DNA from: Trifolium pratense
Lineage: Eukaryota > Streptophyta > Magnoliopsida > Fabales > Fabaceae
Direction of reading: 5' to 3'
DNA: 64,000 nt
NCBI RefSeq assembly: GCF_020283565.1
Contig: NC_060062.1
Coordinates: 29,262,251 to 29,326,250 of the forward strand
In this document: piece by piece, positions 35,093 to 46,877 of the stretch
Numbering within the stretch: the first letter of the stretch is position 1
Layout: every line of letters starts with the position of its first letter
The notes under the pieces: model-generated
What the model was told of the DNA's origin: nothing
The model's input: the letters and a program-made list of their open reading frames with translations, nothing else
The model's database searches: none
Made by a program: the position numbers and the translations under genes

Positions 35093-35093
35093 C

Positions 35094-35546
35094 TGATCTT
35101 AACTGTTGATCAGAACAGGTAGAAGGCCAGCTGGAAGTCCGTTGAGCAGGTGGTAGGCAGTAATCCGAGCAGATGATCCACGGAGGGGGGGGTTGTACCT
35201 GCAGGTGCTCCGATGCCTAAGTCAGTAAGGGTAGAGAGCAAAAGAGATACTAGAGAGAAGTTAGAGAGAGAGAGTAATTGCAATAATGAATAGTGTCTAC
35301 CTTGCTCTCCCATGAGGGAGAGTATTTATAGCCCCCAGCTCTGGGCCAAAGGTCCTCTTAGTGGGCTGGACTAGCCAAGGCCCATTAAGAGGGACTGCCA
35401 AGATATCACCCTTAGATGGTGGGTAGAGTAGTAATTTTACCCTATCTTGGTGGAGAGGTTGTGCCATGCTGACATGGAGGTGGTTGGGCAAGCCATGTGG
35501 ACTTTGTGAGGGTCTAGGTGGACTAGCATTAGTCTAGTCCAGAACA
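35094..35546 (-). repeat. Tat LTR B (5' LTR of the gag-pol copy)
   Basis: 453 bp. By eye one substitution separates it from LTR A (GAGATACTAG versus GAGATATTAG). It has the same TATA-like promoter on the minus strand near 35320-35336. Unlike a normal 5' LTR it is not followed by a target duplication but by PPT-side internal sequence. Confidence 0.88.
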
Positions 35547-36225
35547 GGAGCCCCCCAAGTCGTTGCTCCTAGGCATAGGAGTGATGACTTTAGATGTGTG
35601 CCCAAGTGCAGAAAGAAATCTCCTTGTAACCTCTCTTGAACAAAAGTGGACGAGGAAGTTGCTCGTCAAAGACTTGCTCGTAGCAAGTATCTGCAGTGTT
35701 TTGCTCGAATCGATTTTTCGAGGGTGTTTAATATCCTGCTCGTAATTATGGTTACGAGGAAGTATGTGTTGCTCGTATCTCCTGCGAGGAGATATTGCAC
35801 AAGATGGAACAGTTGCTCGTTGCTATAGCGAAGAGATAACAACGAGAAGTTTTGCTCGCAATGATGACGAGGAGACGATTTTTCTAGAAAGAATTGTTGC
35901 TCGTTGCTATGACGAGGAAGTTAGCAACGAGGGGGTTTTATTGCTCGTCACTATGACGAGGAGGTTTTGTTACTGGGAATGCGAAAGGGCGCATTTACTG
36001 CTTTGATTTTTACGAGGGAGTGTAAGGACCATTGGATCAAAGCGTCTCTCTTCACTCCCCTGGCTTGATCTATATAATAGAGGAGAGTGAACTTCATTCT
36101 TACTTTTCACTCTCTCTCTTCAATTGTGAATTCTCTGAAGTTTCAACTTACTAGTCAAATCGTTCTCCAGATCTCATTCATATTCAAGGTAATTCTTTCA
36201 AATTTTCCTCTTTAGATCCGTTTTT
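35547..36225 (-). repeat. Duplicated PPT-side internal Tat segment, truncated
   Basis: It repeats 24864-25540 in the same orientation, including the PPT, the GCTCGT/ACGAGG hexamer region and the TATATAATAG box, with a 2-bp CT insertion relative to the other copy. It ends abruptly after ATCCGTTTTT, where the inverted segment begins. Confidence 0.9.
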
Positions 36226-37920
36226 GCTTTAATGAAATCCTTAACGGAATCCACAAACATTTTGAATAGTTTAACATCCTCGTGATGCTTTAATGAAACC
36301 CAATTCTGACGAGGTGCTCGCCCAACCTCCCTCGTCGGCTTACGCTGAATCTTGAAAATTCTAAAGAAAAGGGGAAGAGTGGGAAGAACGCCTTTATACG
36401 TACAGAGGTGCTCGAACCCCATAATAAAAGACCACGAGTTTGGATGCAGCTGCGACGGAGCCACCTGCAAGGCTTTAAGCACGCTGGCCGCAAAGGGGCT
36501 GAACGGCAACCTGAGCCCCATCTCCTTAAAAACAAACTCGTACATAGCAAAGTCGTGCCCGGCAAAGGACGAGCACACCCGTTCACCCTCCCCGGGTATA
36601 CGGGTCGACCAATTCTGAAGCCCGTCTGCTCTCTGCTGCTCGACGATCATATGTAATCTTGGGTCCTGGGAAGTAAGCGCCGAGGCTATCCCCCGGGGTT
36701 CTGGAGCAACCCAATCCAGCGCAGGATCGGTTATACAGTCGACCAATGTATACTTCTCCGCACCTTGGCTTTCCACAACCTCCTCGGATTCTGACATTTT
36801 ACAACCTGAAATGCAGCAAAAACAAAGTGAATTCGATGATCAAATCCACCCTTTCACCGCAAATCAAGTGAAAGGGCGCAGGATAGGACGAGGACGCTGT
36901 CCCCGACCAAAGCCCTTTTCAAATGGCAATTAAAATCAAACCGAGGAAGGTAGCCCAGGTGAAAGACGGGGAGATAAGCTTCCCGTCTTTGAATTACACA
37001 CAACGAATTTCATGAAAAAATTCCTAAGTTAAAAAGGGAGAGCATGCTCCCCAGCAATACAAACTATCTAAAGTTTCAAACGGGGAGATAGGCTCCCCGT
37101 CACTAGTTATCTAACCTAGAGTTTCAAAGGGGAGGAAATCTCCCCGGTACCAAGTTCATATGGTGCCCGGCACATTCATCCTAATGTTCATAAATTCATA
37201 CAAATCTTCATGAAAAAACGCCCAAAATTGGGCAGAAATGACAAAAAACGGATCTAAAGAGGAAAATTTGAAAGAATTACCTTGAATATGAATGAGATCT
37301 GGAGAACGATTTGACTAGTAAGTTGAAACTTCAGAGAATTCACAATTGAAGAGAGAGAGTGAAAAGTAAGAATGAAGTTCACTCTCCTCTATTATATAGA
37401 TCAAGCCAGGGGGGTGAAGAGACGCTTTGATCCAATGGTCCTTACACTCCCTCGTAAAAATCAAAGCAGTAAATGCGCCCTTTCGCATTCCCAGTAACAA
37501 AACCTCCTCGTCATAGTGACGAGCAATAAAACCCCCTCGTTGCTAACTTCCTCGTCATAGCAACGAGCAACAATTCTTTCTAGAAAAATCGTCTCCTCGT
37601 CATCATTGCGAGCAAAACTTCTCGTTGTTATCTCTTCGCTATAGCAACGAGCAACTGTTCCATCTTGTGCAATATCTCCTCGCAGGAGATACGAGCAACA
37701 CATACTTCCTCGTAACCATAATTACGAGCAGGATATTAAACACCCTCGAAAAATCGATTCGAGCAAAACACTGCAGATACTTGCTACGAGCAAGTCTTTG
37801 ACGAGCAACTTCCTCGTCCACTTTTGTTCAAGAGAGGTTACAAGGAGATTTCTTTCTGCACTTGGGCACACATCTAAAGTCATCACTCCTATGCCTAGGA
37901 GCAACGACTTGGGGGGCTCC
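36226..37920 (+). repeat. Inverted internal Tat segment with truncated antisense gene
   Basis: It is the reverse complement of 24864-26551. It contains the first ~190 codons of the antisense gene (minus strand, 36797 downwards), truncated at the SVKDF block and then reading junk. One residue differs from the main copy (SSFAGHDF versus SSFVGHDF). The first seven bases (36226-36232) are filler at the junction. Confidence 0.9.
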
Positions 37921-38373
37921 TGTTCTGGACTAGACTAATGCTAGTCCACCTAGACCCTCACAAAGTCCACATGGCTTGCCCAACCACCTCCATGTCAGCA
38001 TGGCACAACCTCTCCACCAAGATAGGGTAAAATTACTACTCTACCCACCATCTAAGGGTGATATCTTGGCAGTCCCTCTTAATGGGCCTTGACTAGTCCA
38101 GCCCACTAAGAGGACCTTTGGCCCAGAGCTGGGGGCTATAAATACTCTCCCTCATGGGAGAGCAAGGTAGACACTATTCATTATTGCAATTACTCTCTCT
38201 CTCTAACTTCTCTCTAGTATCTCTTTTGCTCTCTACCCTTACTGACTTAGGCATCGGAGCACCTGCAGGTACAACCCCCCCCTCCGTGGATCATCTGCTC
38301 GGATTACTGCCTACCACCTGCTCAACGGACTTCCAGCTGGCCTTCTACCTGTTCTGATCAACAGTTAAGATCA
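37921..38373 (+). repeat. Tat LTR C, inverted
   Basis: 453 bp, beginning TGTTCTGGACTAG after CTTGGGGGGCTCC and ending AGTTAAGATCA, immediately followed by the target duplication CTGTT. It is near-identical to A and B (a visible change is GACTAGTCAAGG versus GACTAGCCAAGG on the same strand). Its outward U5 end forms the right border of the whole insertion. Confidence 0.9.
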
Positions 38374-38378
38374 CTGTT

Positions 38379-41300
38379 TAAACATGTTTCTGTTTAGAAC
38401 TGCTTCTGTTTAAACAATTTGTTTAAATTTGTTTAAACATTTTTGAATCAATTAAATAATAAAGGGAATTAAAATCGACATCGCAACAACTTTAAACCTT
38501 AAGCAATAATAGTATATGTGATATACTGGTTTTTATCATAAAATAATTAAGTCAGATGATATTTGTTTATTTGATAATTGATATTTGAAACTTCGGAACC
38601 GTATCTGGTGAAGTACTTCGGAACCGTATCTGGTGAAGTGCTTCGGAACCGAATCTGGTGAAGTTTTAAAATATTCGATCATCATATAGAATAAAAATCA
38701 GAGTACTTGATTTGGTATGATCATGTTATTGCAATTAGGATTCATAACGGCGCATGTGTTGTGCCATTATAATTAGGGTTTGCAAAACGTATCAAATGTT
38801 GATGCATAAATTAGATGGTAACTCAAAGTGATTTTGACAAATATATTTAATTTTGAAATTGTTTCAAAATTTTAGAAATATCTTTTGAAATTGTTTTAAA
38901 AGATAATATTATCAATTTTGCAAATATATTATTCAAAAGGGTTTTGAATAAATAAATTACCATATTTGATAATTAGAGAATTGTCAAAGATTTGATTTAA
39001 AATATTTGATTTAGAATTACAAGATTTGAATCAAATTTAATTAATTGGGTTTTTCAAAGCGATTATGAATCAAAATGTTTGATTCTGTTTTTAAAATTAA
39101 TTATTTGAATTATTTAAAGTTTATTCAAAAGGAGTTTTGATTAATTAAATTACCATATTTGATGATTATAGAATCATTAAAGATTTGATTCAAAATATTT
39201 AATTTAGAATTAAAAGATTTGAATCAAATAAAATTGATTTGGTACTTTTAAAGCGATGATGAATCAAAAGGTTTGATTCTGATTTAAATTAATTCAAAAG
39301 TGTTTTGATTAATTGTTAAAGATTTGATTTAAAAGTTTAGCATAAATTTAGCATAATTTTATTTTTATGAATCAAAAGATTTGATTGTAGATTAAAAGAT
39401 TTGAATCAGTTTTACTTTTATTTGATATATATCCATGTGATGCGATATTATTTTGAAATAATATTAGTTTGTTATGCCAATAAAACAGAAAGAATAATTT
39501 TTTTTTTTTGGCGCTAGTTTGTTAAGATACGTTGTTATTGGCATAACAATGTAATATTAATTTAATAATAATAGTAATAATAAGATGTTATTATTACTTA
39601 TTTATTTATTTATTAAATATATGGTATATGGTTATGACCTTAGATATTTGGTGCGTTAATTTATACGGCCTGCGTGTCGTAGTTTATTTTAAAATACGGC
39701 CTGCGTGTCGTGCATTTTATTTATTTATTTATTTAGTTACTTAAATAATGTAATTGCTCGAGTTCAAAAGAGACAACGCCAAATGATGATACCGATGGAG
39801 AAGCTTGAGAAGTTTGCTCGAGGGTCAAAGAATTGTAATAAAGTAATTTATTTAATTCTTGTGCGTTAGGAGGTCATAACCATACTACCTAGTCTATTTT
39901 ATTTTATGTATGTGATGCATGAGATGTATGTTTTAATTATATTTGCCATGTATGTTTTATATAATTATTAAACGCATATTTACATGAATGTCATGTAAAG
40001 TGAAACGCGTGTATAAGATACACATGTCGGTGAGATCAAATTTAATTAAAAATCCTTCAAGTACTCATAAAGACTAATATTGAAGATGTAGGTTTTGCCA
40101 ACGCAAGGTGCATTTTCTATACTAGTAAGATGTGTCTATATTAAGTTTTATGCTTTCCAAAGAATAGCACCCTTCAAGATCAATATCGATTAATGTAGGT
40201 TTTGCCAACGTAAAGTGCATTGTCAATATTGATAAGTTGCGGTGAGATAACCAGTTTATCCGATTGCTATTTATTGGGTTTAACTTAACTAAAGAAAAAT
40301 ATAATATGATTATATGACTTTAGAAGCAAATGTTGGGTTATTCCATATGATGGATTAAAATAAGTGTTATTCACCCAACGGAAAGGATATGAGAGTTGTA
40401 TGAGATACAATTGGAAACAGTTTCCTACCTAAATAACTACGTTTTGTGTAATCAGCCCAACGCTGACTTAAAACAAAGTGAAATAAGGATCTCATTCTCA
40501 TTAGAAAATTTTCAACGGGATTTTCCGAATCAAATGTTGAGGGTCATTTGTTTTGAGTAAAATAGTGGGAGCATATTTAATTAAAGACCTAGTTAAATAT
40601 GTTTTAATCATGATACAAATATTCTTATCTTCATAATTAGATATATTTGGCATATAGTTTATATTTTACTAAAGGTCCTTACGAAGGACATAAGGTTCGG
40701 AAAAGAGTTTCTGAATTGGTACATATATTGAGAATTGTTCTCAAATACGAGAAAAACTACTAATAGTTTTGAAACAGTCAAAATGGAAGAAAGAAGTAAG
40801 ACTTCTTCATACATCTTGTTATAGAAAGTTAAATTATTTACTTTACATCTAAGGTATATGATACTAGATGCAAATTTCATATTTGTTGAAATATGAAATT
40901 GTTTTAAAGAAGTAAAAATTTGACTATAGATAAAGTCAACTTACGTTTAGAATGAAATAGTTTCATTGATCGTATAAGTTGAGTTTGACATGGAACCAAA
41001 TAATTGTTATTAAGTTTCATTTAATAATAGAAGCATTGAGCCTAAACCTTGTATTGACAAGAAAAGGACTACTTGTTTCATTTCTCTTACTTCATTTACA
41101 TTGCTAATAAGTTTAATAGATGTGAATATGTGTATTTGACACAAACTATGATTCTTTGAATTTGTTCAAAGAATTCATGAATGAATGAAGTAAAGGAAAT
41201 TTTGAAAAGTATTTAGACCATACGAACATGTCGTGATGGTAAATGCTTAAATAAGAAGTATAATAATAACTATTTATATTACATCATGTTTGACATGTTT

Positions 41301-43024
41301 ACATATAAGATAGTTCATTTATATCTCTTACGATTCTTTTTGAAAAATTATTTTAATTACAGTTATTCTTTACCCACAACAAGTTCCAATAAATCAAATC
41401 ATAAAGACACCATATTCGATATGGAGGTAAGAGTACCTTATTTGACTTTATGATAGTTTGAGATTGTAAGGTTTATTAGATAAACTTAATCCCAAATTGA
41501 ATGAATGTGTATTTGTGGAAGTACCTAAGGGATACTAATTTTACGACACTCTCTAGGATAAAAGTTGTTTTATTACATGAACTGAAATATTTCTTTAGAA
41601 GAAATATGTTTCTAAAAGAGACAGTGGGAGTGACGTAAAACTTGAGTAAATTCAAGTAACACAAAACACATATCCTTTCAAAATTGGAACACGAATCAAT
41701 TCCACAAGGTTGTTGTTGGACTGCCGGTTCGAGTAGCACAAGAACTAGATGAGTCTAATATGTCCTATCAAAAGTTGAAGGACATGGCCTCACCATAACA
41801 CTTCTGGCGGATAGATAACGAGGTTCTATTCCTTAATTGGAATGACATTACATATGTATTTGACATATGGATAGGGTTTTGTTAATCTAAAGGATGCTAG
41901 AAAAGTATATAAATTACAAAATTCATTTGTGAATTTGTTCAAATTTCTCAAAGTTGAATTATCAATTTTATTGATCAAGTTTTATGAAAACAAAGATTAA
42001 TAAAGGAAATCTTGTGCACACAAGAAAGTCAGTGGGAGTATTTAAATTAATCTGGTATTGTATGTGGATGACGTACTGATCATCAAGACAATTTTCATAC
42101 ACTACACATGTAAGACATGATTAGGTAATTGTTTCTTGATGAAATACTTAGGTGAGACTTCCTAAAAGTTAGGAATCAAGATCTATAGAGATAGATTGTT
42201 GACATATATCAACCTTAGCCTATGTACAAATTTGATGAAGTGTACAGACACCTCATGTGCTTAATTTTATTGAAATTATTGCATACACCACATGATGTAT
42301 TTTGTCTCAAAGACAATATCCAACCTCATTGGATGAGAAAGGGATGCATGAGAAGTATCCAAATGCTTTGGCAATTGGATTGATCATGTATATCATGATA
42401 TGTACTAGACCAGATGTACTATATGCTATTAGTATAAACAATATGTACCAATTATTTCTAGTGATTGTCATTAGATCACCATCAAGAATATCCATGGATA
42501 TCTTAAAATCACTAAGGATGACTTCTTGATCGGATCTGGAAATGATCATTGTAAATGAGTTACAATGATATTGATTATCCAAAACCGAAGAACAGTATAC
42601 CCAGATTGTAGTCTGGAATAAACTTTATGCTCGGATGTCAAATCTATAAGCTTACAAGCTTCAGAAGATTGATATATCTATTACAAAGGTCAAATATATG
42701 ATTTGAATCGTTTGTCTCATAAGATGAGGCAGAAAATTGTTTTCCTTACATTGCAGATTCCCTTGACCTCATTAAAGATGGTAATGGTTTAATCTTGCAA
42801 GCAACGGAAAACCAGATCTCACCAACGATTCAAATACAAGTTTTGACACTTGATTTCTTTTTATAGAAGATCAAAAGTGTAAATTGGAAGATGTATCGGG
42901 TACCAACATAGGAAAGAGTTTCTTATCCACTAATAGAAAATCTTGCATAGAAGATGCTTGATGATGACGCTAGTCCAATAGATGTTGAGTTAATATCTGA
43001 TTGGCTTTAGTGCTAGTGGGAGAT
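38379..43024 (+). pseudogene. Copia interior: repeats and decayed pol
   Basis: The first part is non-coding, with three 25-bp units of CTTCGGAACCGTATCTGG type (38591-38665). AT-rich ~170-190-bp repeats follow (units starting 38931, 39123, 39292). Paired TACGGCCTGCGTGTCGT blocks near 39664 and 39694 and paired TGTAGGTTTTGCCAACG blocks near 40088 and 40194 come next. The copia reverse transcriptase motif LVLYVDDVLI can be read at 42054-42083 and TRPDVLYAIS at 42398-42430, but frames are broken by many stops and indels. No functional protein is possible. Confidence 0.82.
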
Positions 43025-44483
43025 TGTTGGAGTAAGCCCTAAAAGCCAATCTATTTTGATAGAATCGTCTTTTGTATGATGACTTTGATTTATATATTTA
43101 ATATATATAATAAGGCATTTCTTTATTATGTTTGTTTCAAACTAATAAAGTCCCTAGAATAGCTAGTCTAATTAATGGAACATTAAGTGTGACTTAATAG
43201 TGAGACTCCATTAAACATAATGACACTATTCTTAAAGTATCCATAGTCAAGTTTTACTGTGATGTGGGATAACAGTAAAACATAGAGACTATTATGTGAG
43301 TAGACCGATGACTTCATCTCACGAGTCATGGATATGAGATATCAAGTCTTCACATAGATATAAATATTAGGAGTAATATTTATATTGGATTGACCCGCCA
43401 TGAGAATGCTACATTGTATGTTATGAAAAGTGTCATAAGTTATTCTCATAGTGATAATGGTGTATACCACCCTTCGACCTGAAACCACTATGGACCCTAG
43501 ATGTGGAGTAGAATACTTAGTTGCCGTTCAAACATTGTCCGTAACAGGATGACTATAAAGTCGGTTGATGGGTACTCTACAAATCATGCTGAGGGACATG
43601 AGTGACCTAGATGGAATTTGCCCCTCTTACATAACAGGAGCAATATCTGTAGGCCTCTTGATTGAATATAACTGATAAAATGCGTGGCCACGCCGAACTA
43701 AGTCAATATGAGATATTGAGCTTATTCGTTGTTTAGTATATTCTGGGATCAAGAAATAAGATATTGAACCATACAAGGGTGACACGATCTATGCCTTGTG
43801 TTCAATATAGATATAAGGGCAAAGGGGTAATTATACACAAGATCGTTATCACGGAAAGGTTTCGTCAGATCACATGACATTCTCGTCACTTGGGTAGCAG
43901 TGATGTGTTGCTAGATACCGCTCACTGTTTATAATATTAAATATGTGATTTAATATTATTGCCAACGTTACGAGAACCTATAGGGTCACACACAAAGAAC
44001 AGATAGATGAGAGAAATAAATAAGTAAGACTTATTTATAAAATAATAAGTAGGACTTATTAGTAATTAAATAATTAAGTATGACTTATTATTTAATTTAT
44101 GAAAATAGAGAAATGCGGTCCACCGTAAGGTACGGTGCAGTGCTTGGTTTGATGACCACACAAGTGGTTCTATAAATAGAACCCTTGTGATGAAGTTTTG
44201 TAAGCTTAACCTAATTCACAAAGTAAAACCTAGCCGCCGCTCTCTAAACCCTATTCTCTCTGAATTTCTGGTGGAATTGGCTAGCACCGGTCATTGGAGA
44301 AGTTCTGTTCGTGTGGACTGAGTAGATGCATCGCTTCTTTGCTTTGCTAGTGATCGAAACTATTTCCATACTTTGTGAGGTAACAATTCTATCACTGATT
44401 CATTCGAAGTTCGTAATGATCCAAGGAAAGGAAATCGTTTTTTTTTTAAATTCCGCTGCCTCTGATATATCGATTTCCCTTCA
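43025..44483 (+). repeat. Copia 3' LTR
   Basis: 1459 bp. It differs from the 5' LTR by a TA insertion (GACTATAAAGTCGG versus GACTAAAGTCGG) and one base (CATTCGAAG versus CATTCTAAG) as read by eye. The purine tract precedes it and CCCTC follows. Confidence 0.93.
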
Positions 44484-46831
44484 CCCTCAACCGTCTCCGC
44501 CACTCCCACGCCTCTCCATCTGCCCCCCACCCTAAAGCAAACATCTCTGCGACCGAGCGCGATTTGGTCTTAGCCAACGAAAAAAGGCGTCCAAACCGCT
44601 CCCTCAACGGTATCCCATCCAACCAAGGATCGGTCCGAAAAAGAGTATCTGAATCATCCCCTACCCTCCTCAAAACATGCTCCCCAAACCACCTCCCACC
44701 TAACTCTCCCACACCCTCTCTAATACGCATTATCTCCCTCCACCACACCGAGTCTCGCTGACCACCCTCACAAAGTCTGCCATCCTCAACCCCATACCGA
44801 TCTGCCAAAACTCTAAACCACAAGCCCTCTCTATCCACCAACATCCTCCAACACCACTTACCCAGCAACGCTAGGTTAAACTCACGCAACTGTCTAACCC
44901 CCAATCCTCCGTACTCCTTACGCGAACAAATGTCTTTCCAGCACACCCAAAAGATTTTCCTAGAATCCTCACACCCCCCCCAAAAAAATTTAATAAAAAG
45001 AGATTCAATAAAGGAAATGATACCTGAGGGGACCTTGAAGAAAGAAAGAGCATAGACAGGTAAGGAAGTCAAGACAGACTTAAACAAAACCAGACGACCA
45101 CCGAGCAACAAGAATCGACTTTTCCACCCAGACAATCTATTCTTTATACGAGTCAACACCGGTTCCCAAAACACCAGACGCCGCGGATCACCCCCAATCT
45201 GGAGACCCAAGTAAAGGAAAGGAATCTTTCCCACTTTACAACACAAGACCGACGCAGCTTCGCCTAACCAGGAATCAGGAATATTAACACCAACTAATAA
45301 GCTCTTGTTAAAATTTACCTTCAACCCCGACATAATCTCAAACAGCACTAAAACAGCCCGAAGAGCCCGAACATTTGCCCAACTTTTAACCCCCAACAAG
45401 AGAGTATCATCAGCGAACTGAAGATGTGACACCCTGATGGACCCCTGACCTCCAATACTATACCCCGTAAACAAATTACGCGCTACCATCGCTTCCATAA
45501 GCACATTAAGACCTTCAGCCGCCAAAAGAAAAAGGAAAGGAGAAAGTGGATCACCTTGCCGAAGACCTCGCCGAAGTGGAAATTCATCAGTCGGACTTCC
45601 GTTGACTAATACAGAAGCTGTAGCCGTGCAAACACACTCCCTAATCCACTTTCTCCATAAAGTTGGAAACGGCATTCTCCCCATAACGTCATCAAGATAC
45701 CCCCAATCCACCGAATCATATGCTTTCTCAAAATCAACCTTGAATAACATAAGATCCTTTTTAGACTTACGCGCCTCATCCACTATCTCGTTTGCAATTA
45801 GAATACCATCCAGAATTTGTCTATTCTTCACAAACGCAGTCTGGGACTCAGATATTACACTACCAATTACTTGCCGCAACCTATTAGCTAAAACCTTCGC
45901 CAGAATTTTATAAAGGCTTCCCACAAGCGAAATAGGCCGGAAGTCATTCAACCGTTGAGGGTTATCCGTTTTGGGGATCAGGGCAATGAACGTAGCATTA
46001 ATACCTTTTGACAACCTGCCATTCCGATGAAAGTCAATAAGGAAGCGCATAACGTCACCTCTCAGCTCGACCCAGAAATCTTTTATAAAACCAAAATTTA
46101 TTCCGTCGGGACCAGGACTTTTATAACTGTCACAATCCCATACAGCTTGTTTCACCTCAGCCTCCGAAAAGGGTTTGATTAAACCTCCAACCTCCACCTG
46201 ATTCAATCGCTTAAATTGAAGGTCTTCAACCCCCGGCCTCTCCACATTTGGTGCTTTAAAGTGGGACTCAAAATGCGAAAACACCGCCTGCCTAATTGGA
46301 TTCACCCCCTCCAACGTTACACCATCAACCTGAATAACAGATATAGCATTCCTACGACGGCGACTTGCCAAAATCGAATGAAAATACTTAGAGTTAGCAT
46401 CCCCTTCCTTGAGCCACAACGACCGAGATTGTTGCCAACTGATACTGGCATGTAACTTAGACAGCGAGTGAATATCATACGAAACCCCATGAAGCACGGT
46501 TAACTCCGCCTCAGAGAGACCATCTTCCTCCCCCTTCTCGTCAAGAGCAGACTGCCTAACCTTCAAAGAATCAATGCGGCTAGGAATATTTTGAGTGTGA
46601 GCCAAGTGCCAATCTCTCAAAGCCGCCTTGATCATCTTGAATTTTTCCTTGAGCACATAGCCACCCCAGCCATCAACCTGAAACGAATTCCACTTTTCTC
46701 TATCAAACACATTGTAACCAGGAATATCCTTCCAGCACTTAAGCATCCTCGACGGACGAGGTCCCCAATCTTCCTCGTTCGCAGACAAAACCAGAGGGCA
46801 ATGGTCAGACAACCCCCGTAACTTAGCTACT
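44484..46831 (-). pseudogene. LINE-2 ORF2 N-terminal part: endonuclease end, reverse transcriptase, thumb
   Basis: From the right: GLSDHCPLVLSANEEDW (endonuclease C terminus), a linker, then SYKSPGPDGINFGFIKDFW, IALIPKTDNPQRLNDFRPIS, and KVDFEKAYDSVDWGYLDDVM. These are followed by GLRQGDPLSPFLFLLAAEG, the catalytic SHLQFADDTLLLG, and IPFLYLGLQIGGDPRR. No stop interrupts this 780-codon stretch. The frame ends only where the copia LTR begins and resumes at 22657. The 5' end, including most of the endonuclease, is missing. Confidence 0.9.
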
Positions 46832-46877
46832 TGTTAACCTCCACTCCCCCTTCTGCTCATACATATGTTGTTGATTT

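Larger units (their letters stand above)
24411..38373 (-). mobile_element. Tat-lineage Ty3/gypsy element with a third, inverted LTR
   Basis: On the minus strand this is LTR B (35094-35546), PBS, gag-pol, a tandem-repeat region, an antisense extra gene and LTR A (24411-24863). Beyond LTR B it continues with 679 bp of PPT-side internal sequence (35547-36225), followed by an inverted copy of the PPT-side internal region plus LTR C (36226-38373). Both outer ends therefore read TGATCTTAACTG inward, that is, both are U5 ends. They share the 5-bp duplication CTGTT (24406-24410 and 38374-38378). LTRs A, B and C are each 453 bp and nearly identical. Dual RNase H domains and the antisense ORF place the element in the Tat lineage. 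Confidence 0.92.
22658..44483 (+). mobile_element. Young, non-autonomous Ty1/copia element containing a nested Tat element
   Basis: Two direct LTRs (22658-24114 and 43025-44483) begin TGTTGGAGTAAGCC and end TTTCCCTTCA. The element is flanked by CCCTC at 22653-22657 and 44484-44488. A primer-binding site TGGTATCAGAGCC follows the left LTR at 24116-24128, and a purine tract AGTGGGAGAT precedes the right LTR. By eye the LTRs differ by one substitution and one 2-bp indel. The interior, excluding the Tat insertion at 24411-38373, is about 5 kb and holds only wrecked copia pol motifs, so the element probably moved using proteins supplied in trans. Confidence 0.93.
21844..46831 (-). mobile_element. 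LINE-2: L1-type element, 5'-truncated, split by a copia element
   Basis: The minus-strand poly-A (plus-strand T run 21844-21852) marks its 3' end. Its 5' end is truncated inside the endonuclease at about 46831. Its own DNA is 21844-22657 plus 44484-46831, about 3.2 kb. The target duplication is at most TGTT (21842-21845 and 46832-46835), short for a LINE and partly masked by the poly-A. The insertion is proved more strongly by the LINE-1 reading frame continuing on both sides. Confidence 0.85.
15990..46868 (-). mobile_element. LINE-1: L1-type non-LTR element, 5'-truncated and split by nested insertions
   Basis: On the minus strand its poly-A lies at 15987-15994 and its 5' truncation at about 46868. 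It is flanked by TGTTGATTT at 15981-15989 and 46869-46877. Its own sequence survives as 15990-18421, 20629-21843 and 46832-46868. The last piece encodes KGEWRLT, which joins in frame to the YYGYPERSRRR endonuclease segment across LINE-2, confirming that LINE-2 is inside it. The poly-A makes a few bases of the target duplication ambiguous. Confidence 0.85.

Noticed and set aside
36198..36797. Second functional copy of the antisense gene
   Set aside because: Truncated at the inversion junction after about 190 codons and then runs into unrelated frame; a fragment only.
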